Below, piece by piece: positions 45,162-53,259 of a DNA stretch of 64,000 bases. The number at the start of each line of letters is the position of its first letter. Within the stretch, counting starts at the first letter, position 1. The DNA lies in the NCBI GenBank assembly GCA_035967665.1, contig JAYWLB010000107.1, positions 72,201 to 136,200 on the forward strand, given 5' to 3'. Source of the DNA: Arctic95D-9 sp035967665. GTDB taxonomy: Bacteria > Verrucomicrobiota > Verrucomicrobiia > Verrucomicrobiales > DEV007. The notes under the pieces are model-generated. The model did not search any database. It was given only the letters and a program-made list of their open reading frames with translations, and was not told the DNA's origin. Made by a program: the position numbers and the translations under genes.

Positions 45162-45527
45162 CTACGCGGCGATCGCAGTTGCGAGTCCACCTTTTATCAA
45201 AGGCTCCCCCTCAAACATCTCCTCCGGCAGCACTATCGTGAATGACGTTGGCAAAACCTCACCGCCCACGGTCAATTTATGAAGCCACCAGAAGACGGGC
45301 ATGGGCAGGGAATATTTCTCCGACCCTACTTTCAACCGACAGGCATGGTGCCTCGAGGCGTATTCGATCTGAGGATGATACTCCGGACGAATTATTTTCC
45401 GCAACGCGAGACAGACGGCATTGGCCGTGGTGCTGTCCGCCATCCCCGAATCAAAGCGGTCATACATTTCATCAATCTCCTCCTGATTGACATCGAGCCG
45501 AACAAGTTTGAGTTGTCGATTTCTCAC
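45162..45527 (-). CDS. Small conserved-looking hypothetical protein coupled to AraC regulator
   Basis: A 121-residue protein of unknown family. Its ATG overlaps the stop of the upstream AraC/PocR gene (ATGA), which supports a real coupled gene. It is mixed alpha/beta with EYASRHHACRLKVGSEKYSLPMP, KLTVGGEVLPTSFTIVLPEE and a hydrophobic tail. There is no signal or membrane segment. Not recognised; a role beside the regulator is the only inference. Confidence 0.6.
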   Translation of the reverse strand: MRNRQLKLVRLDVNQEEIDEMYDRFDSGMADSTTANAVCLALRKIIRPEYHPQIEYASRHHACRLKVGSEKYSLPMPVFWWLHKLTVGGEVLPTSFTIVLPEEMFEGEPLIKGGLATAIAA

Positions 45528-46453
45528 GCGACTTCGAGACGTTGAATGTTGCGTTCGGCGGCCTGGCTCTCACGGAACCGGCTCGGCGAAAGCCCTACGT
45601 ATCGCAGAAAGCTGCGATTGAACTGGGAAAGCGACTGATAGCCGACATCGAAGGCAACCTCGGTGACACGGGCCTGTGGATTGAGCAGTTTCCGTTTGGC
45701 GCGCTCAACCCGCCGTCGGTTGACATACTCTGTCAGCGTCATTCCCGTCGACTGTTTGAAAACCTTACAAAAGTAGAAAGTGCTCACGCCCACATGTTGC
45801 GACACTTCCTCGAGCGCAACTTTGTCCTCGAGATTAACATTGATATACTGCTTTGCCTTGATCACCACATCCGGCTCAGCGTGACTTTCCTCAACGAGCA
45901 GGCGATTAAGATGTTCTGAAAGCTGAATCGCAAAGGCGGCAAGCAAGGTAATAATTCCTTCATACTGCTCGACGGGCAGACTGCGCGTCTCCATCCAGGC
46001 CTTTTTGAGGTCTGCTATCTCGGAGTCTGTCGCGCCGCTCTTCTTCAGGTCGCTGCCGATGGATTCGAATCCAACTTCTGACGGGAGCGTCGTCGAAACT
46101 TGACCGGTCACGAGAAGCGCGACCGTCTGTCCCCCGGCGCGAATTGGAATGGCAGTCTCCCGTAGATTTGCAAAGCACGAGATCGTCTTCGCTTCAGTCT
46201 CAGCTGACCGATAGAGATTCTGACACGATTTATCACAGAGACGGCAAGCACTCTTCGAGAGATGCAACTTCGAGCAAAATGGGTTTCGAAACTCCGACGC
46301 AGACAAGGCGGAAACTTCATCGAACGGGACCAATCTCAGCCCCATTCCCGTGGCATCAATGAACGCCTTTCGATAGATAGCAAAAAGAGCCGCGTTACTC
46401 AGTTTTCGAAAGATCCGGTTCTCTACAGAGGGGGTGTTTGTATCTCGTTTCAT
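45524..46453 (-). CDS. AraC-family regulator with PocR sensory domain
   Basis: A 309-residue transcription factor. Residues about 18-150 form a PocR-type domain (LVPFDEVSALSASEFRNPFC and LSKSACRLCDKSCQNLYRSA), with Cys residues spaced C-x8-C-x2-C-x3-C, and a further Cys in ISCFANL. These could bind metal or haem, or sense redox. The C-terminal AraC HTH pair (VALEEVSQHVGVSTFYFCKVF and VTEVAFDVGYQSLSQFNRSF) binds DNA. It is divergent from the NuoF-like gene, a classic regulator-target layout. A palindrome at 46558-46578 is a candidate site. The downstream small gene is translationally coupled. Confidence 0.88.
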   Translation of the reverse strand: MKRDTNTPSVENRIFRKLSNAALFAIYRKAFIDATGMGLRLVPFDEVSALSASEFRNPFCSKLHLSKSACRLCDKSCQNLYRSAETEAKTISCFANLRETAIPIRAGGQTVALLVTGQVSTTLPSEVGFESIGSDLKKSGATDSEIADLKKAWMETRSLPVEQYEGIITLLAAFAIQLSEHLNRLLVEESHAEPDVVIKAKQYINVNLEDKVALEEVSQHVGVSTFYFCKVFKQSTGMTLTEYVNRRRVERAKRKLLNPQARVTEVAFDVGYQSLSQFNRSFLRYVGLSPSRFRESQAAERNIQRLEVA

Positions 46454-46557
46454 GTCGGAACGCCTTCACGGTCGAAGGTGGCAATATCTTACCGCCGTGA
46501 GCCCATTTGGATATTCGTTCCGATTCTGAAACGCTGCTAAGTGAAGACAGAAACGGA

Positions 46558-46578
46558 GCGTACGAAAAATACGTACGC
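46558..46578. promoter_or_regulatory. GCGTACG inverted repeat between AraC regulator and NuoF-like gene
   Basis: GCGTACG (46558-46564) and CGTACGC (46572-46578) are reverse complements with a 7-base A-rich spacer; each contains the palindrome CGTACG. It lies 58 bases before the chosen ATG of the NuoF-like gene, so it may be an operator or a leader hairpin. Confidence 0.4.
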
Positions 46579-46635
46579 CGCTCGCAGAGAAGTCTCAGAA
46601 AAGGGCAATTGGTGAGCATCTTTCGTCAAGGCACG

Positions 46636-48261
46636 ATGAGCGACGATTCAGAAATCTGCGAAAGTGAAGGTATGAAAGACCCCTCTCCGCCCCGGAAAAC
46701 AACCAAAGCCGGGAACAACAGGAACACCGGCGCGCTCGCAATGGGCCTCGAAGAGTTGGAGAGTCTGGCTCATGAAACCGGGTTCCCCGTCGCACCCCTG
46801 CAGGATGCGGGAAGTTACTATACTGACAATGACTGGAGGAACAGAAAGGACGATGTCGTTCAGGTCTGTGACGGAACCTCGTGCCGCATCGGAGGAGCGA
46901 AGGCGATCGAGGCCATGCTCCATCGCTACGGCCATGACTGCGAAAAAGTTTACTGCCTGGGATTCTGTGACCGGTCACCGGTTTCGATGATCCCCTTCGA
47001 TCAATTGCGTGAGCACACGCCTGCGAACATCCGCAATTTTGCACCCGAGGCGATCATTACACGCCGCATTCTTGACGGGCCAATTCACGGGATTCAAAAA
47101 GCGGTCGAATCAGGCGTCTACACTGGATTGATCCGCGCCCTCAAATTTGCACCCATCCACCTCATTGAAGAAGTTGAGAGATCAGGCGAGCGGGGCTCGG
47201 GCGTGGCGGAATCATCCACGGGGACAAAATGGAGAACCGCCGCAGCGTCCGACTCCGATCAGAAATATGTGATTGCCAACGGCGACGAGGGAGACCCCGG
47301 CTCATTTGTTGATCGGGTTCTCATGGAACAGGATCCGCATACGATCATTGAGGGAATGATTCTCTGCGGCTACGCCATCGGAGCGGGCGAAGGCATCATC
47401 TACATTCGCTCCGAGTACCCCCGCGCAGTTGAAATAATGCACGGGGCAATTGCCGAAGCCCGCCGGGAAAGCTTCCTCGGAGAAGACATTTTCGGCTCCG
47501 GGTTCAGTTTTGACATACGCGTTTTCATCGGGAAGGGCAGCTATACCTCCGGGGAGGAAAGCGCGCTCATCGCTTCCCTCGAAGGACTTCCCAACAGGCT
47601 GCCTCCCCGGCGATGCAGGAGCGAAGAGGCGGGGCTCCACGGTAAACCGACCGTGGTGAACAACATCGAAACGCTCACTAACATTCCCTTTATCGCACTG
47701 AAAGGTGGCGACGCCTACTCATTCTACGGCACTCATGCCACCAGCGGAACAAAAGCAATCTGCCTCAACCACGGATTCCAAAATCCGGGTCTGATCGAGG
47801 TTGAATTCGGCATTACCTTCCGGGAGGTGATCGAGGAAATCGGAGGAGGTGGACGCAATGGCGAACCACTCGCCGGAGTTCTTATCGGAGGGGAAATGGG
47901 CACGATTCTCAGACCCGAAGACCTCGATTATCCGATCTGCTACGATGTCCTTGATCGTCACGGAATCCACCTTGGACACGGTGGTTTTATCGCGATTCCG
48001 GAAGACACGAATTTTCGTGATCTGCTCGTTCATTTCACAGAGTTTATGATCCGGGAATCCTGCGGAAAGAGCGCTACCTGCAAGGTCGGAGCGGAGGCCT
48101 TCCTTAAAGCGGTGGAGGAAAACCATGAGATCACCGAGCTCGAAGCCATGCTCGACCTCATCGAAGCAGGCAATCGTTGCGACTCCAAACCTTTCGTTCC
48201 AGGACCAATCCGTTCCCTCTTAACTGATTTTCCCGACCGCATCTTCGGAGGAAGCCGGTAG
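46636..48261 (+). CDS. NuoF-like flavoprotein fused to an N-terminal [2Fe-2S] thioredoxin-like domain
   Basis: A 541-residue protein from the ATG at 46636 (AAGG site); the frame is open from 46507, so the start is not certain. Residues 75-115 hold the [2Fe-2S] pattern of NuoE-like domains: C78-x4-C83 and C107-x3-C111 (CDGTSC, CLGFCDRSP). The NuoF-like part follows, with NGDEGDPGSFVDRVLME as the NADH/FMN site. The FMN glycine loop is degenerate (RGSGVAESSTGTKW, two residues longer than the normal RGGAGFPTGLKW). The [4Fe-4S] site reads ESCGKSATCKVG: C476, Ser 479 replacing the second Cys, C482, plus C515. It is divergent from a PocR regulator. Probably a soluble NAD(P)H-linked redox subunit, but the partner subunit is not adjacent. 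Confidence 0.85.
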   Translation: MSDDSEICESEGMKDPSPPRKTTKAGNNRNTGALAMGLEELESLAHETGFPVAPLQDAGSYYTDNDWRNRKDDVVQVCDGTSCRIGGAKAIEAMLHRYGHDCEKVYCLGFCDRSPVSMIPFDQLREHTPANIRNFAPEAIITRRILDGPIHGIQKAVESGVYTGLIRALKFAPIHLIEEVERSGERGSGVAESSTGTKWRTAAASDSDQKYVIANGDEGDPGSFVDRVLMEQDPHTIIEGMILCGYAIGAGEGIIYIRSEYPRAVEIMHGAIAEARRESFLGEDIFGSGFSFDIRVFIGKGSYTSGEESALIASLEGLPNRLPPRRCRSEEAGLHGKPTVVNNIETLTNIPFIALKGGDAYSFYGTHATSGTKAICLNHGFQNPGLIEVEFGITFREVIEEIGGGGRNGEPLAGVLIGGEMGTILRPEDLDYPICYDVLDRHGIHLGHGGFIAIPEDTNFRDLLVHFTEFMIRESCGKSATCKVGAEAFLKAVEENHEITELEAMLDLIEAGNRCDSKPFVPGPIRSLLTDFPDRIFGGSR

Positions 48262-48297
48262 AAAACTCGCCCCTTCGATGCTGAACCACCATCACCT

Positions 48298-48879
48298 ATG
48301 AAAGAAAAATTCGAATCGGAAAAACACGCGCTTAAACAGGAACTCGACGAGATGAAAGTTCAGTTGGCTCTCGGCAAAGCCGACGCAGAAATCTATCTGG
48401 AAGAGAAGAAGTCAGACTTTTCTCATTTCGTCGATGAGATGAAACGAGAGATTTCAAAATTCAGTTCCCCCGTTAGCGACGCGACAAAACGTCTTCAGGG
48501 AAAGCTGGACCATCTCAGACTGCAACTCGCACTCGGAAAAATGGAAAGCCATGACAGCTACTGCGCCCAACGGAACAAAATCGTCGAGGCGTTGGACGAT
48601 ATCGAGGAAGACCTCAAAGAACTCGAAAACAAGGGGCAGGCTGAAGCTCAAACCCTCCACGACTCATTCAAGGACCGATCAAAAACCTTCCGTCTGAAAC
48701 TCGAGTCGGCCGCGCTGAGCCTCGGCGCAGGCATTATGCTCACGAAGCATGAAGTGGAAGACACCGTTAAAAAATCAAACAAGTGGTTGGACGACCTCGC
48801 GGACATGACCCTGACCGAAATTCAAGAGGCCAGGAAGTACATCAGGAAACGCATCGCCGCGCACAAAGAGGACGATTAA
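48298..48879 (+). CDS. Coiled-coil protein with internal duplication
   Basis: A 193-residue, highly charged, mostly helical protein with no signal or membrane helix. I do not recognise a family. Two units share QLALGK: LDEMKVQLALGKADAEIYL (about 16-34) and LDHLRLQLALGKMESHDSY (about 70-88), each followed by a coiled-coil segment, so the first half appears duplicated. The C-terminal part (DTVKKSNKWLDDLADMTLTEIQ) is another helix. It follows the NuoF-like gene by 36 bases and precedes the CbpM-like gene, so it may belong to the same stress operon. Function unknown. Confidence 0.7.
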   Translation: MKEKFESEKHALKQELDEMKVQLALGKADAEIYLEEKKSDFSHFVDEMKREISKFSSPVSDATKRLQGKLDHLRLQLALGKMESHDSYCAQRNKIVEALDDIEEDLKELENKGQAEAQTLHDSFKDRSKTFRLKLESAALSLGAGIMLTKHEVEDTVKKSNKWLDDLADMTLTEIQEARKYIRKRIAAHKEDD

Positions 48880-48923
48880 TCACTCCCCCGCCTGAATTAC
48901 ACAACGATAGAAAGCGAAAGAAG

Positions 48924-49241
48924 ATGAGACATGTCAGAACCCTCCAAATCTACAATCGACAGGTCCGAATCGGACCGGAACAACTGAGCGAGGCATCAGG
49001 CGTTCACGAAGATCTAATCCTCGAATTTGAGCGAATCGGGATACTCCCTTCAGAAGCCGACAGTCTCGACGGTCAGCCTGTATTCACCGCCGAGTCGATT
49101 CACCGCTGTCGCGAAATTGATCACCTTCACCGCAGCCAGCATCTCAGTTTTCACTTCATCCGCCGCTGGATCGAATTGAACGAGCGCCTGGCCCGCGCCG
49201 AGAAAGCCCTCGAAGCGAACGGCATAGAATGGGACTCATAA
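48924..49241 (+). CDS. CbpM/MerR-like chaperone modulator
   Basis: A 105-residue protein starting at 48924; the frame is open upstream from 48783 over the previous gene. The N-terminal part (VRIGPEQLSEASGVHEDLILEFERIGIL) is a MerR-type helix-turn-helix variant seen in CbpM, the inhibitor of the DnaJ-like CbpA. The C-terminal half is a long helix (FIRRWIELNERLARAEKALEANG). No cbpA is adjacent, so DNA binding or chaperone control cannot be told apart. Third gene of the plus-strand run. Confidence 0.65.
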   Translation: MRHVRTLQIYNRQVRIGPEQLSEASGVHEDLILEFERIGILPSEADSLDGQPVFTAESIHRCREIDHLHRSQHLSFHFIRRWIELNERLARAEKALEANGIEWDS

Positions 49242-49273
49242 AAAGGGCGACTCTCCGCATCGCCGGAACGTCT

Positions 49274-49765
49274 TCAGTCCGCAGCGCCACCGTACCCGGC
49301 CAGCTCACGGCTATAGGCCCGGTGAAGAAATGCGGTCAAATCCATCAACTGGGCAACGCTCATCTGATCTGTTAAATCGGGCATGAGAGGTTCTATTCCT
49401 CCCTGAAGATCGGAGTCTTTCAAAATAGCCCGATACTGCTCATTGATGACGTGGCGGGGATTGGTAATCGCCAGAACAATGTCCTCGTAGCGTTTCACAA
49501 AACGCCTCTCAACCGCGAGTGGCAGGTCAATCACTCTTTCCTGAGGAGGCCTCTCAATATTCACCCCTTTGACCGAATGACACTCGATACAGTTCAGCCG
49601 AACGAATGCCTTTTGGCCGAATTGGGGATCACCGCCTTTGAATCGAAACCCCTCCGGTTTCGACGGCTTTTTCGGGCTCTCCCCCTCTGCCGCAACAAGC
49701 ACACCTGACGACGCGAAGGCGAAAGCGACGAATATCCATTTAGAAAAATCATGAATTGAGATCAT
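49274..49765 (-). CDS. Exported mono-haem cytochrome c
   Basis: A 163-residue protein with a signal peptide (WIFVAFAFASSGVLVAA). The ATG at 49765 is preferred over an upstream codon at 49804. LNCIECHSVKG holds the haem attachment CxxCH; the distal ligand is probably Met in PLMPDLTDQMS. ITNPRHVINEQYRA follows the PVC/Planctomycete-type cytochrome pattern. It would carry electrons in the periplasm. Convergent with the CbpM-like gene. Confidence 0.83.
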   Translation of the reverse strand: MISIHDFSKWIFVAFAFASSGVLVAAEGESPKKPSKPEGFRFKGGDPQFGQKAFVRLNCIECHSVKGVNIERPPQERVIDLPLAVERRFVKRYEDIVLAITNPRHVINEQYRAILKDSDLQGGIEPLMPDLTDQMSVAQLMDLTAFLHRAYSRELAGYGGAAD

Positions 49766-49892
49766 GCCACAATTCTGGACCAGAGCCGGTGAACTGCCGC
49801 GCAATCCTTGCGCAACTCAACGCGTCACTTGCTCACCGGTTGCGGCCCGGACCGGTTGCATTTCCCATTGAAGCCTCCCCCTCGAAAGGTGA

Positions 49893-50549
49893 TTAACCGT
49901 CACGATGATATGAGCTCCGATCAGTATTGTAGGAATCCCACATCAAGCGAATCCAGAATGCTGCGACAATCGATCCCACCAGATTCGCGACGAGATCCCA
50001 CCCTGTGTTTTCATAATCACCGACATTGGTATGCGGTATCAGCATCGAAGCAAAAAATTCTATGACCTCATTCAATGCGCCGAATCCCATTCCTGCAGTT
50101 GCACAAATCGACAGCATCCCGAGCGTCGGGCCGATCCTGTGACCATCGTGCCCTCTCGTTCTCGCCGCGAGAGCCTGCCAGCACAGCCACGTCGTCAAAC
50201 CGCACCCGTACCCGTGAATCACCTGATCATATTTTAAATATCCGGGAATGATGCGCCAGTTGTAGACAACAGCGCTCGTATCCACCGCGTGCCATCCATC
50301 AGGAACCGGACAGAGACCACCGATCATGTGGAGAAGCCCCCATATACTGAATCCCCACAGGAGAGGCTGGCTCAACCCCGCGCGCCGATACACTCCTAGG
50401 ACCGCAATAATGATCACGGTCATGACAAGGAGGTAGAGAAGAAACTCGTAGTTTCTGAAACGGAGAACCAGTATCCCGGCGACGGCTAAATATGATCCAC
50501 TAAAGGCAAGGACCCGGTTCAACTCTTTTCTGGAAGCCACATGTCGCAT
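49893..50549 (-). CDS. YjdF-like (DUF2238) integral membrane protein
   Basis: A 218-residue protein with six or so hydrophobic helices. DQVIHGYGCGL, FGALNEVIEFF and NVGDYENTGWDLVANLVGS are the conserved blocks of the DUF2238/YjdF family. Function of the family is unknown. It begins two bases after the LapA-like gene stop, and is the last gene of the probable kinase-regulator-membrane operon. No gene lies in the 127 bases between it and the cytochrome start. Confidence 0.85.
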   Translation of the reverse strand: MRHVASRKELNRVLAFSGSYLAVAGILVLRFRNYEFLLYLLVMTVIIIAVLGVYRRAGLSQPLLWGFSIWGLLHMIGGLCPVPDGWHAVDTSAVVYNWRIIPGYLKYDQVIHGYGCGLTTWLCWQALAARTRGHDGHRIGPTLGMLSICATAGMGFGALNEVIEFFASMLIPHTNVGDYENTGWDLVANLVGSIVAAFWIRLMWDSYNTDRSSYHRDG

Positions 50550-50551
50550 CT

Positions 50552-50830
50552 TCAGCGTTCCCCTGGTGATTCGTCATGATCGGATCGTAATTGGGCAGCG
50601 GCCCCTTTCACTTTGCGGGATCGGTTGATATGGATAACCAGAGAATGAGAGAACCACCCGACGAGCAATCCAGCCGCGAAGAATCCAATAACCAGCCACG
50701 CCCGACTCACCGAGAACGTCCCGAAAAGAAAGTCAACCTCCACAAAATCCCGGTTCAACCAAACGAAGATTACCCCGACTGCACCAATGACAAGCGCCGC
50801 AGCCGTTTGAAATTTATGTGGAGTTGTCAT
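50552..50830 (-). CDS. LapA-like (DUF1049) small membrane protein
   Basis: A 92-residue protein with two membrane helices and the LapA core (NRDFVEVDFLFGTFSVSRAW, LLVGWFSHSLVI). The start is uncertain: ATG at 50830 or GTG at 50878. LapA is linked to lipopolysaccharide assembly and FtsH control in enterobacteria. It lies between the response regulator and the YjdF-like gene on the same strand. Confidence 0.75.
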   Translation of the reverse strand: MTTPHKFQTAAALVIGAVGVIFVWLNRDFVEVDFLFGTFSVSRAWLVIGFFAAGLLVGWFSHSLVIHINRSRKVKGAAAQLRSDHDESPGER

Positions 50831-50919
50831 GAGACTGAAGGGTTCCCCAACCATCGCGCGCAGAACGCGCTCCTGCACCGCATATTTTGGTAAAGTCCGG
50901 TGATATCCTGCCGGCCTCT

Positions 50920-51573
50920 TCAGCTTTGTGACTCCACCCAGCGAATCGCCCGATAGGAAAGTTCAGCCGCATCCCGCAGACCCAACTTATCTTTAATATG
51001 TGTCCGGTGCGCGTCAATCGTCCTGACACTAACCCCTAACTTTGCAGCAATTTCCCGTGAAATATCGCCTTCACCGATGAGCCTGTATACCTCCAGCTCC
51101 CGGTCTGTCAGTGAAGAAACCGAAGACCCCGTCGCCTCCCCGCCGGCAAAAACCTCCATCATCTTTGCTGTCATCGCCTGGCTCAGAAAGATGCCCCCAC
51201 TGAGCACCTGCCTTACCGCCTCAACCAGCTTTTCCGGGGCTCGATCCTTGGTGATATAGCCTCTCCCCCCCGCCCGCAGGACTCGTTCCGCATACACCTC
51301 TTCATCATGCGAGGAAATCACGAGGGCATACGAATCAGGGCACAGCAGTTTCAATTCCTTGAGCAACTCGAGCCCGTTCTGATCCGGCAGGGAGACATCG
51401 ACGAGAATCAAATCGGGCGGATCGATTTCATCAAGTTTCCCGAGCGCTTCACCGGCAGATCCCGCTTCACCAATAACCCGCATCCCTTCGGCGGAATTGA
51501 TCAGACAGGTGAGTCCCATCCTCATTACAGGATGATCATCGATGATGAATATAGTAGCGGCGATATCGCTCAT
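50920..51573 (-). CDS. NarL/FixJ-type response regulator
   Basis: A 217-residue regulator. The receiver domain (residues about 6-125) contains LILVDVSLPDQNGLELL with the phosphoacceptor Asp, and ITKDRAPEKL carries the conserved Lys. The LuxR helix-turn-helix (LTDRELEVYRLIGEGDISREIAAKLGVSVRTIDAHR) is at about 150-210. Its start overlaps the kinase stop by four bases, so the two form a classic pair. Its regulon is not visible here; nearby stress genes are candidates. Confidence 0.93.
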   Translation of the reverse strand: MSDIAATIFIIDDHPVMRMGLTCLINSAEGMRVIGEAGSAGEALGKLDEIDPPDLILVDVSLPDQNGLELLKELKLLCPDSYALVISSHDEEVYAERVLRAGGRGYITKDRAPEKLVEAVRQVLSGGIFLSQAMTAKMMEVFAGGEATGSSVSSLTDRELEVYRLIGEGDISREIAAKLGVSVRTIDAHRTHIKDKLGLRDAAELSYRAIRWVESQS

Positions 51574-52997
51574 TTTGTTGAAAGTGGAACGGAGCAGCTG
51601 ATTACAGTCCCCTCGCCGGGACTTGCATGAATATCAAAGGCGGCGTGAATCAAGTTCGCTCGTCGCCGCATCGTCGCCAACCCCAGGCCCATTGAAACAA
51701 GATCCTCAGACATCCCTCTACCATCATCTCGAATCGCCAGTTCGAAGCGACGGTTTTTGATTGATGCCGACACAGAAATCGACTCGGCATCGCTGTGCCG
51801 GTTTGCATTGGAGATAGCCTCCTGAGCGATGCGATATACCTGAACAGCCGTTTCGGACTCGATTCCATTGATTGCCGTTCTGTCTGAGATAGATAGCTGA
51901 ATATCAATCCCGTATGATTTCCGATTCATCGCAATCAGTTCAGCGAGAGCGTCAACGAGGCCTTGATTTTCGAGCACGGAAGGAACAAGCCCGTGCGCGA
52001 TCTGTCGCGCTGTTGCACCCGCATTGGCCACCATCTCGCTGATATCCCTCATCATATCAGTCTCCCTCCGATGGTCCTCTGCCAACTGATTTTCCAACAC
52101 CTTCGTCAAGCAGCCGATTCCGGAAAGCTGGGAACAGAGGTCATCATGAATATCCTGCCCGATTTTACGTTGCTGCTCCTCGGCAACCTTTAGCAGCTCC
52201 GCCTCCAGCTTCCTCCGCTCCGTAATATCACTGGCACAAACGAGATAGCCGAATTCACCATCGCGATTCATAATTTTGACAGTAGCTCTAACAAACACCT
52301 CACGATCATTCTTGTCCCTACAGTGGATGATCTCCTCGACGACGCCCTCCTTCCGAATCCTGTTTTCAATTTTCGAGAAAGGCTTTCGACCGCCATGAAC
52401 ACATATCAAACTGATGTGCTCTCCTTTGATTTCAGCTAGAGCGTATCCAAAAAGCCGATTCGCTCCCTCATTCCATTCCTGGATCATCCCGTGACCATCG
52501 AAGTAGAAAACAGCATCGTGAACGTTGTTTAAAATCTCCGCGCGAAACTTCAGCTCATCAGCATAGTCCTGCAAGAGCCGCTCCGCCTCCTTTCGAGCCG
52601 TAATATCAATGACGGAGGAAAGAACCAGCTCCTTCCCCGGCACAGAAAGCGGTGTCAGGCCAATCTCCACTGGAAATTCTGAGCCGTCTTTTCGAAGCGC
52701 CCACAGGTCCCTTCCGTCTCCCATCGCCCGTCCCTTCGGATTTTTATGATAGCCCGCCCGCTCTTCCACATGGAGTTTCCGATTACGCTCCGGAATGAGA
52801 TCCTCGACTTTCAACTCCACAAACTCACTCGCGGAATAACCGAAGAGTAACCGTGCCTTTTCATTGCTGAGAACAATCTGACCGCCCTTCTCCATGACGA
52901 TAATGCCGTTCGGCGCCGATTCGACAATCATCCGGGACCAGTCTTCCGGATTTTGGGAGGAGCTCGGAGTGGTTGAATCTGGGGAGGAAGACAGCAT
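51570..52997 (-). CDS. PAS-domain sensor histidine kinase (HisKA_3/NarX class)
   Basis: A 475-residue cytoplasmic kinase with no membrane helix. Two PAS domains: about 20-140 (NGIIVMEKGGQIVLSNEKAR) and about 150-260 (DAVFYFDGHGMIQEWNEGAN, GEHISLICVH). The dimerisation and phosphorylation helix has QRKIGQDIHDDLCSQL with the His in the DIHDDL position, and the ATPase domain shows AVQVYRIAQEAISNANRHS, DDGRGM and GLGLATMRRRAN. This class phosphorylates the following NarL-type regulator. The PAS domains may bind haem, flavin or a small ligand; a FixL-like haem site cannot be confirmed from sequence alone. Confidence 0.92.
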   Translation of the reverse strand: MLSSSPDSTTPSSSQNPEDWSRMIVESAPNGIIVMEKGGQIVLSNEKARLLFGYSASEFVELKVEDLIPERNRKLHVEERAGYHKNPKGRAMGDGRDLWALRKDGSEFPVEIGLTPLSVPGKELVLSSVIDITARKEAERLLQDYADELKFRAEILNNVHDAVFYFDGHGMIQEWNEGANRLFGYALAEIKGEHISLICVHGGRKPFSKIENRIRKEGVVEEIIHCRDKNDREVFVRATVKIMNRDGEFGYLVCASDITERRKLEAELLKVAEEQQRKIGQDIHDDLCSQLSGIGCLTKVLENQLAEDHRRETDMMRDISEMVANAGATARQIAHGLVPSVLENQGLVDALAELIAMNRKSYGIDIQLSISDRTAINGIESETAVQVYRIAQEAISNANRHSDAESISVSASIKNRRFELAIRDDGRGMSEDLVSMGLGLATMRRRANLIHAAFDIHASPGEGTVISCSVPLSTK

Positions 52998-53259
52998 GAA
53001 AACTAATGTAACGCTATGACGTCGGCTTGAGAGAAACTATGAAGAATTTCAAATTCCCGCAACATCAGTGTGGGACAATGTCCGTATAACAGAAGCTGTT
53101 TTGCCGCATTACCGGAACCACAATCACCGCTTGAAGAAATAGTTATAATGAACTCAATCGGAAAAGAATTTCGGAACATCCTTACGATCACTCCAATCCG
53201 CCGGACAAAAGCCTTATTACATCCGTCACCGGAGTCAGCCATGCCCCCGTTCCGATGAC
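52998..53259. promoter_or_regulatory. Kinase-operon upstream region with a GGGAC-type dyad
   Basis: This 262-base gap upstream of the kinase gene contains GGGACAATGTCC at 53072-53083 (arms GGAC/GTCC around AAT), about 75 bases before the kinase start. It resembles, with one base less spacing, the GGGAC-N4-GTCCC half-sites used by DevR/NarL-type regulators. Short open frames here show no family features and are treated as noise. Confidence 0.35.

Noticed and set aside
53129..53150. TTGAAG and TATAAT as a plus-strand promoter
   Set aside because: Spacing between the elements is too short, and no plus-strand gene starts soon after.
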